Shown here piece by piece: positions 24,723 to 33,700 of a stretch of 47,038 nucleotides of DNA. Positions within the stretch are counted from its first letter, which is position 1, and each line of letters starts with the position of its first letter. The translations under genes were made by a program, and so were the position numbers. The notes below the pieces were generated by a model. It ran no database searches. It saw only the letters and a list, made by a program, of their open reading frames with translations, and was not told where the DNA came from. Source of the stretch: an uncultured Lachnospiraceae bacterium (lineage in GTDB: Bacteria; Bacillota; Clostridia; Lachnospirales; Lachnospiraceae); the NCBI GenBank assembly GCA_934402515.1, contig CAKRTZ010000015.1, positions 1-47,038 on the forward strand. The letters run 5' to 3'.

Positions 24723-26291
24723 ATGAACGCCTTTTTTTACTATTTCTATACCATGATGGAACATATTATCGAGCTGTTTATGGCGGTAGTGTATGCGATA
24801 TGGGATCTCATTGTGGGCATCGTGGATGTGCCGTATTATATCGGCATCTTCCGTACATACCGGGGCGAACTGACAGCGGCAGGATGGGTGTGCGTGGTAG
24901 TGGTACACCTGTTGCTTCTGGCGCTGATTGTGCTGGTTATCTATCTTATTTACCGGGGACTGCGCATCACCTTCCGGTTCAAGGTTCCTGTGGTGGAATA
25001 TGAGAAAATGAAGGACGAGGTGGTTCGTCTCAACAGGGAAGTCCTGAAAACGACCTATGAAAAGGATAAAATCCTTGCCATGAAGGTTTCTGAGATGGGC
25101 ATGCAGGTCAATCCCGACTTGCTGGAAACCGGGGAAGTGGAACTCCCGGAGACAGAGGGAGAGGAAAAAGAAACGGCAGCCGTGTCCAAAGTGGATGTCA
25201 GCGAACTCCGCTTTCCCAGACTTTCCGGTGTGGATCAGTATTTCAAGACCGAGTACACCCCGCCAGAATATGACAACACTGTCACTTTGGAGGAAATCTG
25301 TCAGCGGTTCCGCAACTTTGCCGCATCCCGTCTGGGGCTCTACTATGACTTGGAGATTATGAAACGTACCTTCGCCGCCTTTGGCGCAGCCAAGATGGTA
25401 ATTTTACAGGGTATTTCCGGTACCGGTAAAACCTCCCTTCCCTATGCACTGGGACAGTTTCTCATGTACCCCTCCGTCATTTGTTCCGTACAGCCCTCCT
25501 GGCGTGACCGAACCGAGCTGGTGGGCTACTACAACGAATTTACCAAGCGGTACACCGAGCCGGACTTTTTAAAAACTCTCTACGAGGCACAGTATGTGGA
25601 TGACGTGCGTGTCGTTATTTTGGACGAAATGAATATCGCCCGTGTCGAGTATTACTTTGCAGAGATGCTCTCCATCCTGGAGCTGCCCCGCCCGGAGGAA
25701 CGGTTCATCAGTCTGGTTTCTTCCACCGCAGATTCTGACCCGGAGAAAATGAAGGACGGCAAAGTCTGGATTCCCTCCAATATCTGGTACGTGGGCACCA
25801 TCAATAACGATGATTCCACCTTTGCGGTAGCGGATAAGGTGTACGACCGTGCGATTCCCATTGATCTGGACGAAAAGGCAGAGAGCTTTGAAGTGCCGGA
25901 CGAGCCGCCCATGCACCTGAGCTTTGAACATCTCACCAGCCTTTATGAGAAGGCAAAAGAGAAATATCCCATTTCCCCGGAGATGCTGGTGGAACTGGAT
26001 AAACTGGACAACTATCTGATTAAACATTTCCGACTGACCTTCGGTAACCGTATTTTGCGGCAGATTAAGGACTATGTCCCCTGCTATGTGGCATGCGGCG
26101 GTACGGAGATTGATGGCATTGACTTTATCTTTGCGGCCAAAATTCTCCGCAAGTTTGAGTCGCTGGGCATGGGCTTTATCCGGGATGAGCTGGATGGACT
26201 GGTGAAATACTTAGACCATGTTTTTGGCGAGGAAAACATGCAGATTAGCAAGGCATATCTGAACCGGTTGAAAAAACTGGGGGTAAGCTGA
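24723..26291 (+). CDS. Membrane-anchored McrB-like AAA+ ATPase
   Basis: The protein has 522 residues. Two membrane helices (about 12-35 and 56-80) are followed by a short coiled coil (about 95-125) and an AAA+ domain from about residue 190. Walker A is GISGTGKT (230-237), Walker B is VVILDEMN with Asp301-Glu302, and sensor 1 lies in WYVGTINNDDSTFAV near residue 360, followed by VYDRAIPIDL with a likely arginine finger. This architecture matches the McrB/GTPase-like AAA+ branch, usually soluble and tied to restriction. Here it is membrane-bound and lies in an operon of exported proteins, upstream of a DUF2357-type partner. Role as a motor or remodeller for surface assembly is inference. Confidence 0.85.
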   Translation: MNAFFYYFYTMMEHIIELFMAVVYAIWDLIVGIVDVPYYIGIFRTYRGELTAAGWVCVVVVHLLLLALIVLVIYLIYRGLRITFRFKVPVVEYEKMKDEVVRLNREVLKTTYEKDKILAMKVSEMGMQVNPDLLETGEVELPETEGEEKETAAVSKVDVSELRFPRLSGVDQYFKTEYTPPEYDNTVTLEEICQRFRNFAASRLGLYYDLEIMKRTFAAFGAAKMVILQGISGTGKTSLPYALGQFLMYPSVICSVQPSWRDRTELVGYYNEFTKRYTEPDFLKTLYEAQYVDDVRVVILDEMNIARVEYYFAEMLSILELPRPEERFISLVSSTADSDPEKMKDGKVWIPSNIWYVGTINNDDSTFAVADKVYDRAIPIDLDEKAESFEVPDEPPMHLSFEHLTSLYEKAKEKYPISPEMLVELDKLDNYLIKHFRLTFGNRILRQIKDYVPCYVACGGTEIDGIDFIFAAKILRKFESLGMGFIRDELDGLVKYLDHVFGEENMQISKAYLNRLKKLGVS

Positions 26292-26311
26292 CGGGAAGGG
26301 CATGAGGAAAA

Positions 26312-27490
26312 ATGTCGGAAGAACAGAAAGATAACATGGAAAACGTATATGAAAAACTGGTGAAAAACCTCTCCCCCGATTTGGCGCAGGACAGGTTTTA
26401 CCAGTATTTCATGAATCTGCTGGAGACAGGCAGCAACTATTGCAGCTACTTCAGCTCCCACATGGTAAAAAATATCGACGAGGAGTGGATAAACGCCATC
26501 GAGGAGGCTCTTCCCTCCCTGCAGCATGTGGTACTGAATCCTCGGAAATTCATTGAGGAGGACCGCCAGATTGTCAATGTGGCAATGGCGCGGAACATCA
26601 CGCCGGAGACGATTCAGCATCTGCTCCAGCACAGCAATATGATTGATAAGGTGAACGAGGACGGCACCGTTGTCCCCAACCGCCTGCTCAATGTCTATAA
26701 AGAAGAAAGCTATAATACCTATGAGAACCGCTTTATTGCCACGCTGATTCTGAATCTGCAGCAGTTTATCAATAAGCGGTTTGATGTGATTTTTGACAAC
26801 AGCCGGGATGAGATGGGAACCTTCTTTGAGATGGAATCCCGCATCGATAATTATACAGAAACCATTGATTATAAGCTGGAGATTAATGTCCGGGAAAAAC
26901 AGACCGATATGGATAATGAGGAAGAAAATGTGGGCGTGTTTACTCGGATTTCCAAGCTGCATCGCCAGATTAACGATTTGGCAAACGGGGCTTTTATGAC
27001 CCAGATGCGCGCCTGCCCGCTGGTGCGCCACCCCATTGTTAAGACCAATGCCATCGGCAAAAACCAGCACTACAAGGCGTGCCACAAGCTGTGGAACTAT
27101 ATCCACGACTATGACCGGATTGGCTACAAGATTGACATGGTCAAGCAGGAGCCCATGATTACCAGGGAACTGGAGCAGGATATTTACAACTCCTTTATCT
27201 GGGACTACGTGATGCTAAAGCACTATACCCAGCAGAATGATTTTATGAACCTTGAACGCCCCAGGCGGACAAAGGAAATCACGGTGAAATATATCCGGCA
27301 GGCGCTGGACGAGATTATCCGGGGCCTGGATATGTCGGATGCCAATGTGCGGAAGCTGATTATGAACGAGCTTTCCGACTTGCAGTTAAAGCGGAAGATG
27401 GAAAAAATGAACGCGGCGGCAGCAGAGAAAAAGCTGGGGCGCAGCCCGAAGAACCAGAGGAAAAAGAGCAGAAAAAGGACAGAAAAGTAA
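26312..27490 (+). CDS. DUF2357/McrC-like partner protein without a visible nuclease domain
   Basis: The protein has 392 residues, soluble and highly charged. The segment KEESYNTYENRFIATLILNL is the ENRF motif typical of DUF2357 proteins, the McrC-side partners of McrB-like ATPases. The C-terminus ends in a Lys/Arg-rich tail (KKLGRSPKNQRKKSRKR). I see no PD-(D/E)xK nuclease motif, which McrC-type proteins normally carry after this region. The start ATG 26312 lies 20 bp after the ATPase gene behind GAGGAAAA. It probably binds the AAA+ ring from the cytosolic side and regulates it, without DNA cutting. Confidence 0.72.
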   Translation: MSEEQKDNMENVYEKLVKNLSPDLAQDRFYQYFMNLLETGSNYCSYFSSHMVKNIDEEWINAIEEALPSLQHVVLNPRKFIEEDRQIVNVAMARNITPETIQHLLQHSNMIDKVNEDGTVVPNRLLNVYKEESYNTYENRFIATLILNLQQFINKRFDVIFDNSRDEMGTFFEMESRIDNYTETIDYKLEINVREKQTDMDNEEENVGVFTRISKLHRQINDLANGAFMTQMRACPLVRHPIVKTNAIGKNQHYKACHKLWNYIHDYDRIGYKIDMVKQEPMITRELEQDIYNSFIWDYVMLKHYTQQNDFMNLERPRRTKEITVKYIRQALDEIIRGLDMSDANVRKLIMNELSDLQLKRKMEKMNAAAAEKKLGRSPKNQRKKSRKRTEK

Positions 27491-27493
27491 AAG

Positions 27494-28048
27494 ATGAAAC
27501 GTTTGGCGAATAGTTTGGAAATTCTGTTTCTGGTGTTGATGCTGACACTCTGCGGTCTGATTATCGCAGCGGGACGGGGCACGGTGCCTTACCTTTTCGG
27601 ATACCGGATTCTCCAGGTGGTCAGCGGCAGTATGCAGCCCACCATTCCAAACGACACCTGTATTCTGGTGAAAAAGCCGGTGTCAGAGGACATCCGGGTG
27701 GGGGACATCATTACATTTGTCTCCGATGACCCACGCATCCAGGGCTATTACAATACCCACCGGGTGGTGGAGATTACCACCGGGGAGGACGGCTCCCGGA
27801 TTTTTACCACCCAGGGAGATGCCTACACCATTCCCGATGCCTACCCGGTTTACGAGGAGGACATCGTCGGCGTCTACCAGCGGGAGCTGCCCTTCGGCAA
27901 ATTTTTGTTCCGGGGGATTCAGTTTTTTGCAGACCGCACCCATTATTTTGTACTGGTGATTGTCCCCCTGCTGGGATGCTGCCTGTCCTATTTGAGACAG
28001 CTTTTCCAGGCGTTGCGGGGAGAGAATGAGGAAGAATCAGAGGAATGA
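27494..28048 (+). CDS. sipW: ER-type signal peptidase I (SipW-like)
   Basis: The protein has 184 residues. An N-terminal membrane helix (about 8-26) is followed by VVSGSMQPT with the catalytic Ser46, then NTHRVVEI with His89 in place of the Lys of ordinary bacterial signal peptidases, so the dyad is Ser-His as in SipW/Sec11. The later box TTQGDAYTIPDAYPVYEEDIVG is also kept. A C-terminal hydrophobic segment (about 150-168) would be a second membrane helix. In Bacillus subtilis SipW processes the fibre proteins TasA and TapA; here five candidate substrates surround it. The gene overlaps the next by 4 bp (ATGA). Confidence 0.88.
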   Translation: MKRLANSLEILFLVLMLTLCGLIIAAGRGTVPYLFGYRILQVVSGSMQPTIPNDTCILVKKPVSEDIRVGDIITFVSDDPRIQGYYNTHRVVEITTGEDGSRIFTTQGDAYTIPDAYPVYEEDIVGVYQRELPFGKFLFRGIQFFADRTHYFVLVIVPLLGCCLSYLRQLFQALRGENEEESEE

Positions 28049-28845
28049 AAAGAAACAAAATCATACAGCTTACGGTTATGAGCATCCTCAGCATCCTGAT
28101 GCTGGTGGGATTTACGGTGGCATGGTTTTCCGGTGATCTGGGTTCTGCTCTGGCAAAAGGCATGCAGCTTCGCGCAGAGGAGCAGGGAGACATCCGCATT
28201 GCACTGGAAACAGGCGGCGCCGACATTTCCACCCTGGAAGGGGAGGACAAATATGTGAATGTGGGGCTGGAAGAGCTGACCAACATTGAGTTTGTGGAAA
28301 ACGGGACCAAGGTATATAAAATGGCTCCGGGAGCTTACGGCCAGGTGATTTTTTATGTCACGCCCTTAAAGCAGGATGTGGGAAGCTGTACCGTGGTGCC
28401 GGAGGTACGGTTAAAGGATAAAGATGGAAATCTGGTGGCACAGGATTCCGATGTGTACCGGATTGCCAATGAGCATATCATTTTTTATTATGACAAAGAG
28501 GAAAATGGTGGAACGACACAGACGTTACTTAATATGACAACAGTGTCAGGTGCAGATGGAACCCGTGTCACCATGCGGGAAAGCGCAGTGTTTCCATTAG
28601 AATGGGACAGCACGGCGAACACAGGAATTGAGAAGAAGATTACGTTGTACTGGCGGTGGGACTATGAGTATCCCACAGACAGGATCTTGCCCTCCTATCA
28701 GGAAGGCATTGCCAGCTTGGGCAGTGTTTCCAGCAATGAAATGCTGAAGGACGAGTACAACAGGGAAGATACCACCATCGGTAACGAGATCAAGCACATG
28801 AACTTTCATTTTGAATTTACCTCTCTGCCGGGAACGACAGAGTAA
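28045..28845 (+). CDS. TasA-like exported protein 3
   Basis: The protein has 266 residues. The signal region ILSILMLVGFTVAWFSGDLG carries the aromatic AWF ending of SipW substrates. The ectodomain contains KMAPGAYGQVIFYVTP, typical of the TasA/camelysin fold, and later ITLYWRWDYEYPTDR. It is translationally coupled to the signal peptidase gene through the ATGA overlap, so enzyme and substrate are made together. No Cys pair, no anchor motif at the C-terminus. Fibre subunit or accessory protein by inference. Confidence 0.72.
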   Translation: MKRNKIIQLTVMSILSILMLVGFTVAWFSGDLGSALAKGMQLRAEEQGDIRIALETGGADISTLEGEDKYVNVGLEELTNIEFVENGTKVYKMAPGAYGQVIFYVTPLKQDVGSCTVVPEVRLKDKDGNLVAQDSDVYRIANEHIIFYYDKEENGGTTQTLLNMTTVSGADGTRVTMRESAVFPLEWDSTANTGIEKKITLYWRWDYEYPTDRILPSYQEGIASLGSVSSNEMLKDEYNREDTTIGNEIKHMNFHFEFTSLPGTTE

Positions 28846-28862
28846 CAAAGGAGCAACAGGCT

Positions 28863-29618
28863 TTGAAGGAGAAAGAGCAGGCAAAAAAGCGGAAAAAAGT
28901 ACATAAAAAAGTCTATCGAAGGCATCGTCCGCGGATTCCGGTACAGCTGGCGGTAGTCCTGATGGTGCTGCTGGTCTGCATCGGTGGAACCTTTGCCTGG
29001 TATACCTGGCTGGAACGTGCCGCCAACAGTAAGGATGCGGAGGTCATGGAACCCTATTATCTCTATCTCCGGGATGAGAAAGACAAGGAAATGGTTCGAC
29101 TTGCTCTGGATAGTTTGTTTGCCGGGGAGACGAAAAATCTTTATTTTTGTGTCAGCAATGGTCCCAATGCGGAGAGTGGAACGATGGGAGCCATGGGTGG
29201 AGGTAATTTTGACTACACCATGGAACTGGTGTACACCCAGAATGTCCCCCTGACTTTTAAGCTCTATGAACTGGACAGCTTTGAGGACACGGCGATAGCA
29301 GGTGGCGGGACATATCTTACTGCGGCTACGGACAAGACAGCGGATCGCCATCAGGCAATGTTTGGGGATAATCCGGTGGAGGATATCGTAAATAAGGGAA
29401 AATACGTTACCTACCTCAATGGCAAGGACGGGAAACAGCTGCATCTGGAAACAGGGAAGGATGGGGATGGCAAGGAAACCTACATGAGCCGTTACTTCCG
29501 GTTGGAGGTCACCTGTACTGCAGATACCTTTGACAAATACCGGAAGGAAACGGATATGATTTACCTTCTGGTGAAGGCGGAGCAGCCCAAACCCACCAAA
29601 CGGGATGAACAGCCATAA
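28863..29618 (+). CDS. TasA-like exported protein 4
   Basis: The protein has 251 residues. The start is TTG 28863, nine bases behind AAAGGAG; no ATG lies near. A strongly basic head with many Lys/Arg precedes the hydrophobic helix LAVVLMVLLVCIGGTFAWYT, whose GGTFAWYT ending is a clear SipW-type signal. The beta-rich body contains TKNLYFCVSNGPNAESGTMG. It is located between two other TasA-like genes and overlaps the open frame of the following one. Function as surface-fibre component is inferred from signal type and context only. Confidence 0.7.
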   Translation: MKEKEQAKKRKKVHKKVYRRHRPRIPVQLAVVLMVLLVCIGGTFAWYTWLERAANSKDAEVMEPYYLYLRDEKDKEMVRLALDSLFAGETKNLYFCVSNGPNAESGTMGAMGGGNFDYTMELVYTQNVPLTFKLYELDSFEDTAIAGGGTYLTAATDKTADRHQAMFGDNPVEDIVNKGKYVTYLNGKDGKQLHLETGKDGDGKETYMSRYFRLEVTCTADTFDKYRKETDMIYLLVKAEQPKPTKRDEQP

Positions 29619-29646
29619 AATTAACAGAATCTGGAAAGGGATAGGA

Positions 29647-30744
29647 ATGAAACAGGAAATCGGGAGGAAACGACAGAACATCAAAAAAATCGTAAAGAAG
29701 CTTTGGTTTTTTCTGCCCTTATGCCTGCTTTTGTCCGGGGGATATGCTGTCTATGCCAAGTATCTGGCACAGAGCGTGCAGAGAGGAATCACCATCGCCT
29801 CCAGCATTTATTTTACCTGCAACTACGCATCGCCCTCCCAGACCCCTGGGGATGATATGACGGACGCGCTGGTGAGCGTTGTCCAGTCCACCGATACCGA
29901 TGGTAAGGAATACAATTTCACGGTGGAAATCAGAAATTACGAAAATATCCTGCTGTATAACAGCAGTACTGCCCAGATTCTCTACACCGTGGAATTCTGG
30001 CTGGCAGATGCCGGGACTGCGGGAGACACTTATCAGGCCACTGCCAAGGTAAAGACGAAAAATGCAGATGGAACCTTTGAGGAGACGACGGAAATCAAAA
30101 CCATTACCCAGGATAATCCGGCAAGCTTTAACAATATCCTTACCGGTGGGCAGGCATTGAGCGATGGCTACGAAATCAAGGTAACTGCCCCATCAGGGAA
30201 AGCGGTGCCCATTTATGTCCGGGTCAAAACCGCAGACGGTGCCCTCCTCACGGAACGGTTAAAGGGAAAGATTATGCTGCAGACCCGCAGTGATGCCGGA
30301 AAATTCCTGAAATCCTTCGGATTCAATACCAACGGAGATACGCCGGACGAGCAGTTTAAATACCTACAAAAACAGTCGGAATTCAACTATAAAATTACTA
30401 CCGGCGGTGTCAGCCAGGAGGACGGTGGAAACACGGAAATGGTGACACTGTACTGGGACGGTACGGTTTATGATATTGACCGGTTTTCCAGTGCCTGGCT
30501 TGCCTGGGAAAAAAGTGGAAAGCCGGCACCCAAAACGGTGGCAAAAGCAACCCTGACCGGATATACGGACAGAGACTGGACGCAGTGGAGTGATACGATT
30601 TACGCCATCACCGTTCCAGTAAATGCCTACGCTTCCATCAATATCGGATTCTTCCGGGAGACGGAATACGACACTAGGGTAACGAGTGCGGAGGCACAGC
30701 AGAATTTTGTTTATGTAGTGAAAGGCAATCAGATTTCAGATTAG
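29647..30744 (+). CDS. TasA-like exported protein 5 (divergent signal)
   Basis: The protein has 365 residues, the longest of the five. Its signal region LWFFLPLCLLLSGGYAVYAK has a Tyr-rich variant of the SipW-type ending. The body contains repeated beta-strand segments, for example EYNFTVEIRNYENILLYNSS and KAVPIYVRVKTADG. Towards the end lies MVTLYWDGTVYDIDRFSSA, which resembles LYWRWDYEYPTDR in protein 3. ATG 29647 is chosen because GGAAAGGGATAGGA lies in front; ATG 29605 overlaps the previous gene and has none. It immediately precedes the giant repeat protein gene and might anchor or cap it; this is speculation. Confidence 0.65.
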   Translation: MKQEIGRKRQNIKKIVKKLWFFLPLCLLLSGGYAVYAKYLAQSVQRGITIASSIYFTCNYASPSQTPGDDMTDALVSVVQSTDTDGKEYNFTVEIRNYENILLYNSSTAQILYTVEFWLADAGTAGDTYQATAKVKTKNADGTFEETTEIKTITQDNPASFNNILTGGQALSDGYEIKVTAPSGKAVPIYVRVKTADGALLTERLKGKIMLQTRSDAGKFLKSFGFNTNGDTPDEQFKYLQKQSEFNYKITTGGVSQEDGGNTEMVTLYWDGTVYDIDRFSSAWLAWEKSGKPAPKTVAKATLTGYTDRDWTQWSDTIYAITVPVNAYASINIGFFRETEYDTRVTSAEAQQNFVYVVKGNQISD

Positions 30745-30763
30745 ATAAAGGAGTTAGTTGTAC

Positions 30764-33700
30764 ATGCGGCGTAAGTGGATGCGGACATTTTCCGTTCTTT
30801 TGATTGTGTGCCTGTTAGTATCAGACAATAGCTTGTTAGATTGGAAAACAACTGCATATGCGACAGAAGATACCGAAGGGGCTTTGACGGAGGACACCGT
30901 GGGCAGTGGCTCTTCCAGCCAGCCGGAGGAAGGAAAGACCCAGGCGGGCGGCAGCACTTCCGGAGAAGGCGAAGGCGGAGGCAGCACCGGAGAAGGCGGC
31001 AATACTGGAAATAATGAAAATACCAGCGAAAGTGGCAGTACCGGAGAAGGCGGCAATACTGGAAATAATGAAAATACCAGCGAAAGTGGCAGTACCGGAG
31101 AGGGCAGCAATACCGGAGATAATGGAAATAGCAGCGAAAGCGGCAGCACCGGAGAAGGCGGCAATACTGGAAATAATGGAAATACCAGCGAAAGCGGCAG
31201 TACCGGAGAGGGCGAAAACACCGGAGACAGTGAGAATCCCGAAGAAGATGAGGAAGATGTACCGGAGGAAGACGAAGAACTGACAGAGGACGAGATTGCC
31301 CTTTATGATGGAGAGGCAGATACTCCTGCGGGAAGTAAAGCACTGGCAGATGTAGCGGATGAAACTGCCTATAAGGATTATTATAAAACAGGAATTACCT
31401 ATTATATCGCCAAAGCAGAGGATTTCCTGCTCCTGCAAAAGCTGACCCAAAGCTATGATTTCGAGGACATCAGCTTTCAGATAGGAACCACCGGAAGTGA
31501 AAAGGTGTGGAAACTCTCGGGTATCAGTGGGTTTACGGGCTTTGGAAGTGCAGACCATCCCTTCCGCGGAAAAATGTCCTGCTATTATGACAGCGGTTTT
31601 CAATTTGAACTGGATAAACCCCTCTTTGCCTATCTGGGAGAGGGCGCGGAAATCTACCAGTTTGACTTTACCTGTGTGGACGGAGCGTCTGCGGCAATCG
31701 CTAAAAACATCCAGGTTTCCGGCGAAAATACGGATGAAATCAAGATTCATGACATTGACATAACTGGTGTTATTAAAAACACCGGTGAGAACGTCGGTAT
31801 TATCGCAGGCAGCATTGGAGATAACGCAAAGATTTATATTACAAATATTAACTCTGGAATTAACAATATAACAGGAAATAATGCCGGTGGTATCGCGGGC
31901 AGTCTGGGAGATAATGTCACAATCACTGCGGAGAATAGTAGCTGGACAGCGGCAAATGTGACAGGAACTGCCGCTGCGGGCGGTTATTTTGGCGTGGTAA
32001 CAGGCAGTTACACCTGGAATACCTCGGAACTGACACTGTGTAAGGACTTTACGGTACAGAACGGAGACTATGCCGGACAGTTTGCAGGAAAACTGAGCAA
32101 GGGAACTGGTGACAGCACCTTGACCGTAACCGGAAACGGCGATATTACCCTCACAGCGAAGGTCAACGGCGGGCAGACAGTAGGTGGCTTGCTGGGCTTC
32201 TGTGAGGAAGGCACCACACTGGAAGTGGCGAAACCTCTGACCATAAGCGGAACCGTGACTGCCAGCCGGGAGCAGGGCAGTGCAGGCGGTCTGCTGGGTA
32301 AGGTTTCTACAGAGATTACCATAAAATTGAAATCCTACACTGGAAATGCATCGATAGCCACCTCCAATCATAGCAGAGGCTATGCCGGAGGGCTGATTGG
32401 TGACATTACCAGTGCCTTTGTGCTGGAAAACGGTGAGATTACCGTTAACGGATATCTTCAGTTCGCCATAGGAGCAGGCGGCTTTGCAGGACGGATAGAG
32501 GGCGCGAATTTCTGTGTGCCTACAGTCATGGTATCTGCAACCATGGCAAACTGCACCCATGTAGGTGGAATCCTGGGCTGTCTGAACAACAGCAAAAGCA
32601 TGGTGAAAAACCCGAAGATTATGACGGGGTGTACATTGAAAGGTGATACCGCTACCGGTGGCATCGTGGGAACGGTGCAGAATGGAAGTAGCCCTTCCGC
32701 ACTGGCTTTAGACGGAACGATTTCTGTCCAGCCCGGTTCTCTGTCCGGAGGAAGCTGCGGCGCACTGGTGGGCAGCCAGTCGGAGTCTCTCATTTATCTT
32801 ACGGGAGTGAAGGGAGAAGTAGACGGAGCCTCCCAGCTTGACCTTAACGATGTTGCTAAAAATCTGGAGGAAATCGGACAGTATGGCGGCGTATTCCGCA
32901 ACCAGGCAGAGGGAGACCAAAAACTCATCGGTGGCGATGGTTCTCTGGAACAGCTTGGAACCGTGAAGAGCTATGCCGTAAGCGGTTCTGGAAGTATTTG
33001 GACACTAAAGGGTACAGCAGGGATGGAAACCCTTGCCATTGCCTTAAATACCCAGGGTAATTTCGGCATGGAGGCCTTTGGCAGCAGCAGTTCATCCAAT
33101 CCCGCAGGAATTCCCGCACTTTTATCCGGGGTATATACCCTGGATGGGGATGCGGATATTTCCTATGAAACCACGGGGATTATTACCGTGAACCGGAATG
33201 ATAAAGAGAAGGATGATGCCGATAAGAAGTATCTGTTTCAGGGCAGTCTGAAAGGGGTATCAGGGAGTACGACCATTACCCAGAACAGCCGTGGGAAACA
33301 GAACAGAACAGGTATCTTCTCCACGTTGGGTGGAACCACCAGCTTTTCGGATCTGATCATCACAGGAACCATAGAAAATGCCAAGGGTACAGGAGGGATT
33401 GCTTATCAGTCAAAAGGAGAGGGAATGACCCTTTCCGGTGTACAGATGAAGAAAACCTTTGAAAATAACAGCGATACCATCGGTGGTGTGCTGGCAAAGG
33501 AGAGCAGTGACACCCTGTTTACCGTAACTGCATCCAATGTGACACTCGCGTCAGTCATCAATGCCGGGAATGTCAATGAGTATAGCGGATTCATTACCCG
33601 GATGGAAAATGCAAAGGTGGCACTGGATAGAATTACCCTTGGAGGGAAATTAATCACGACGAGTGGAGGAAACTGTGGTGGTTTTCTGGGACATACCTGG

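Noticed and set aside
26084..27106. Minus-strand open frame of 340 codons opposite the DUF2357-like gene
   Set aside because: Antisense shadow; the plus-strand protein has a start with ribosome site and a family motif.
24723..27490. A McrBC-type restriction or phage-defence system
   Set aside because: No DNA-recognition domain on the ATPase, no visible nuclease in the partner, no methyltransferase or other defence genes near, and the pair is embedded in an operon for exported proteins. Not excluded, but less likely.
30836..32560. Long minus-strand open frame of 574 codons opposite the giant protein gene
   Set aside because: It is a shadow of the repeat-rich coding strand: no ribosome site, low-complexity translation, and the plus-strand frame continues for 3,532 codons with a signal peptide.
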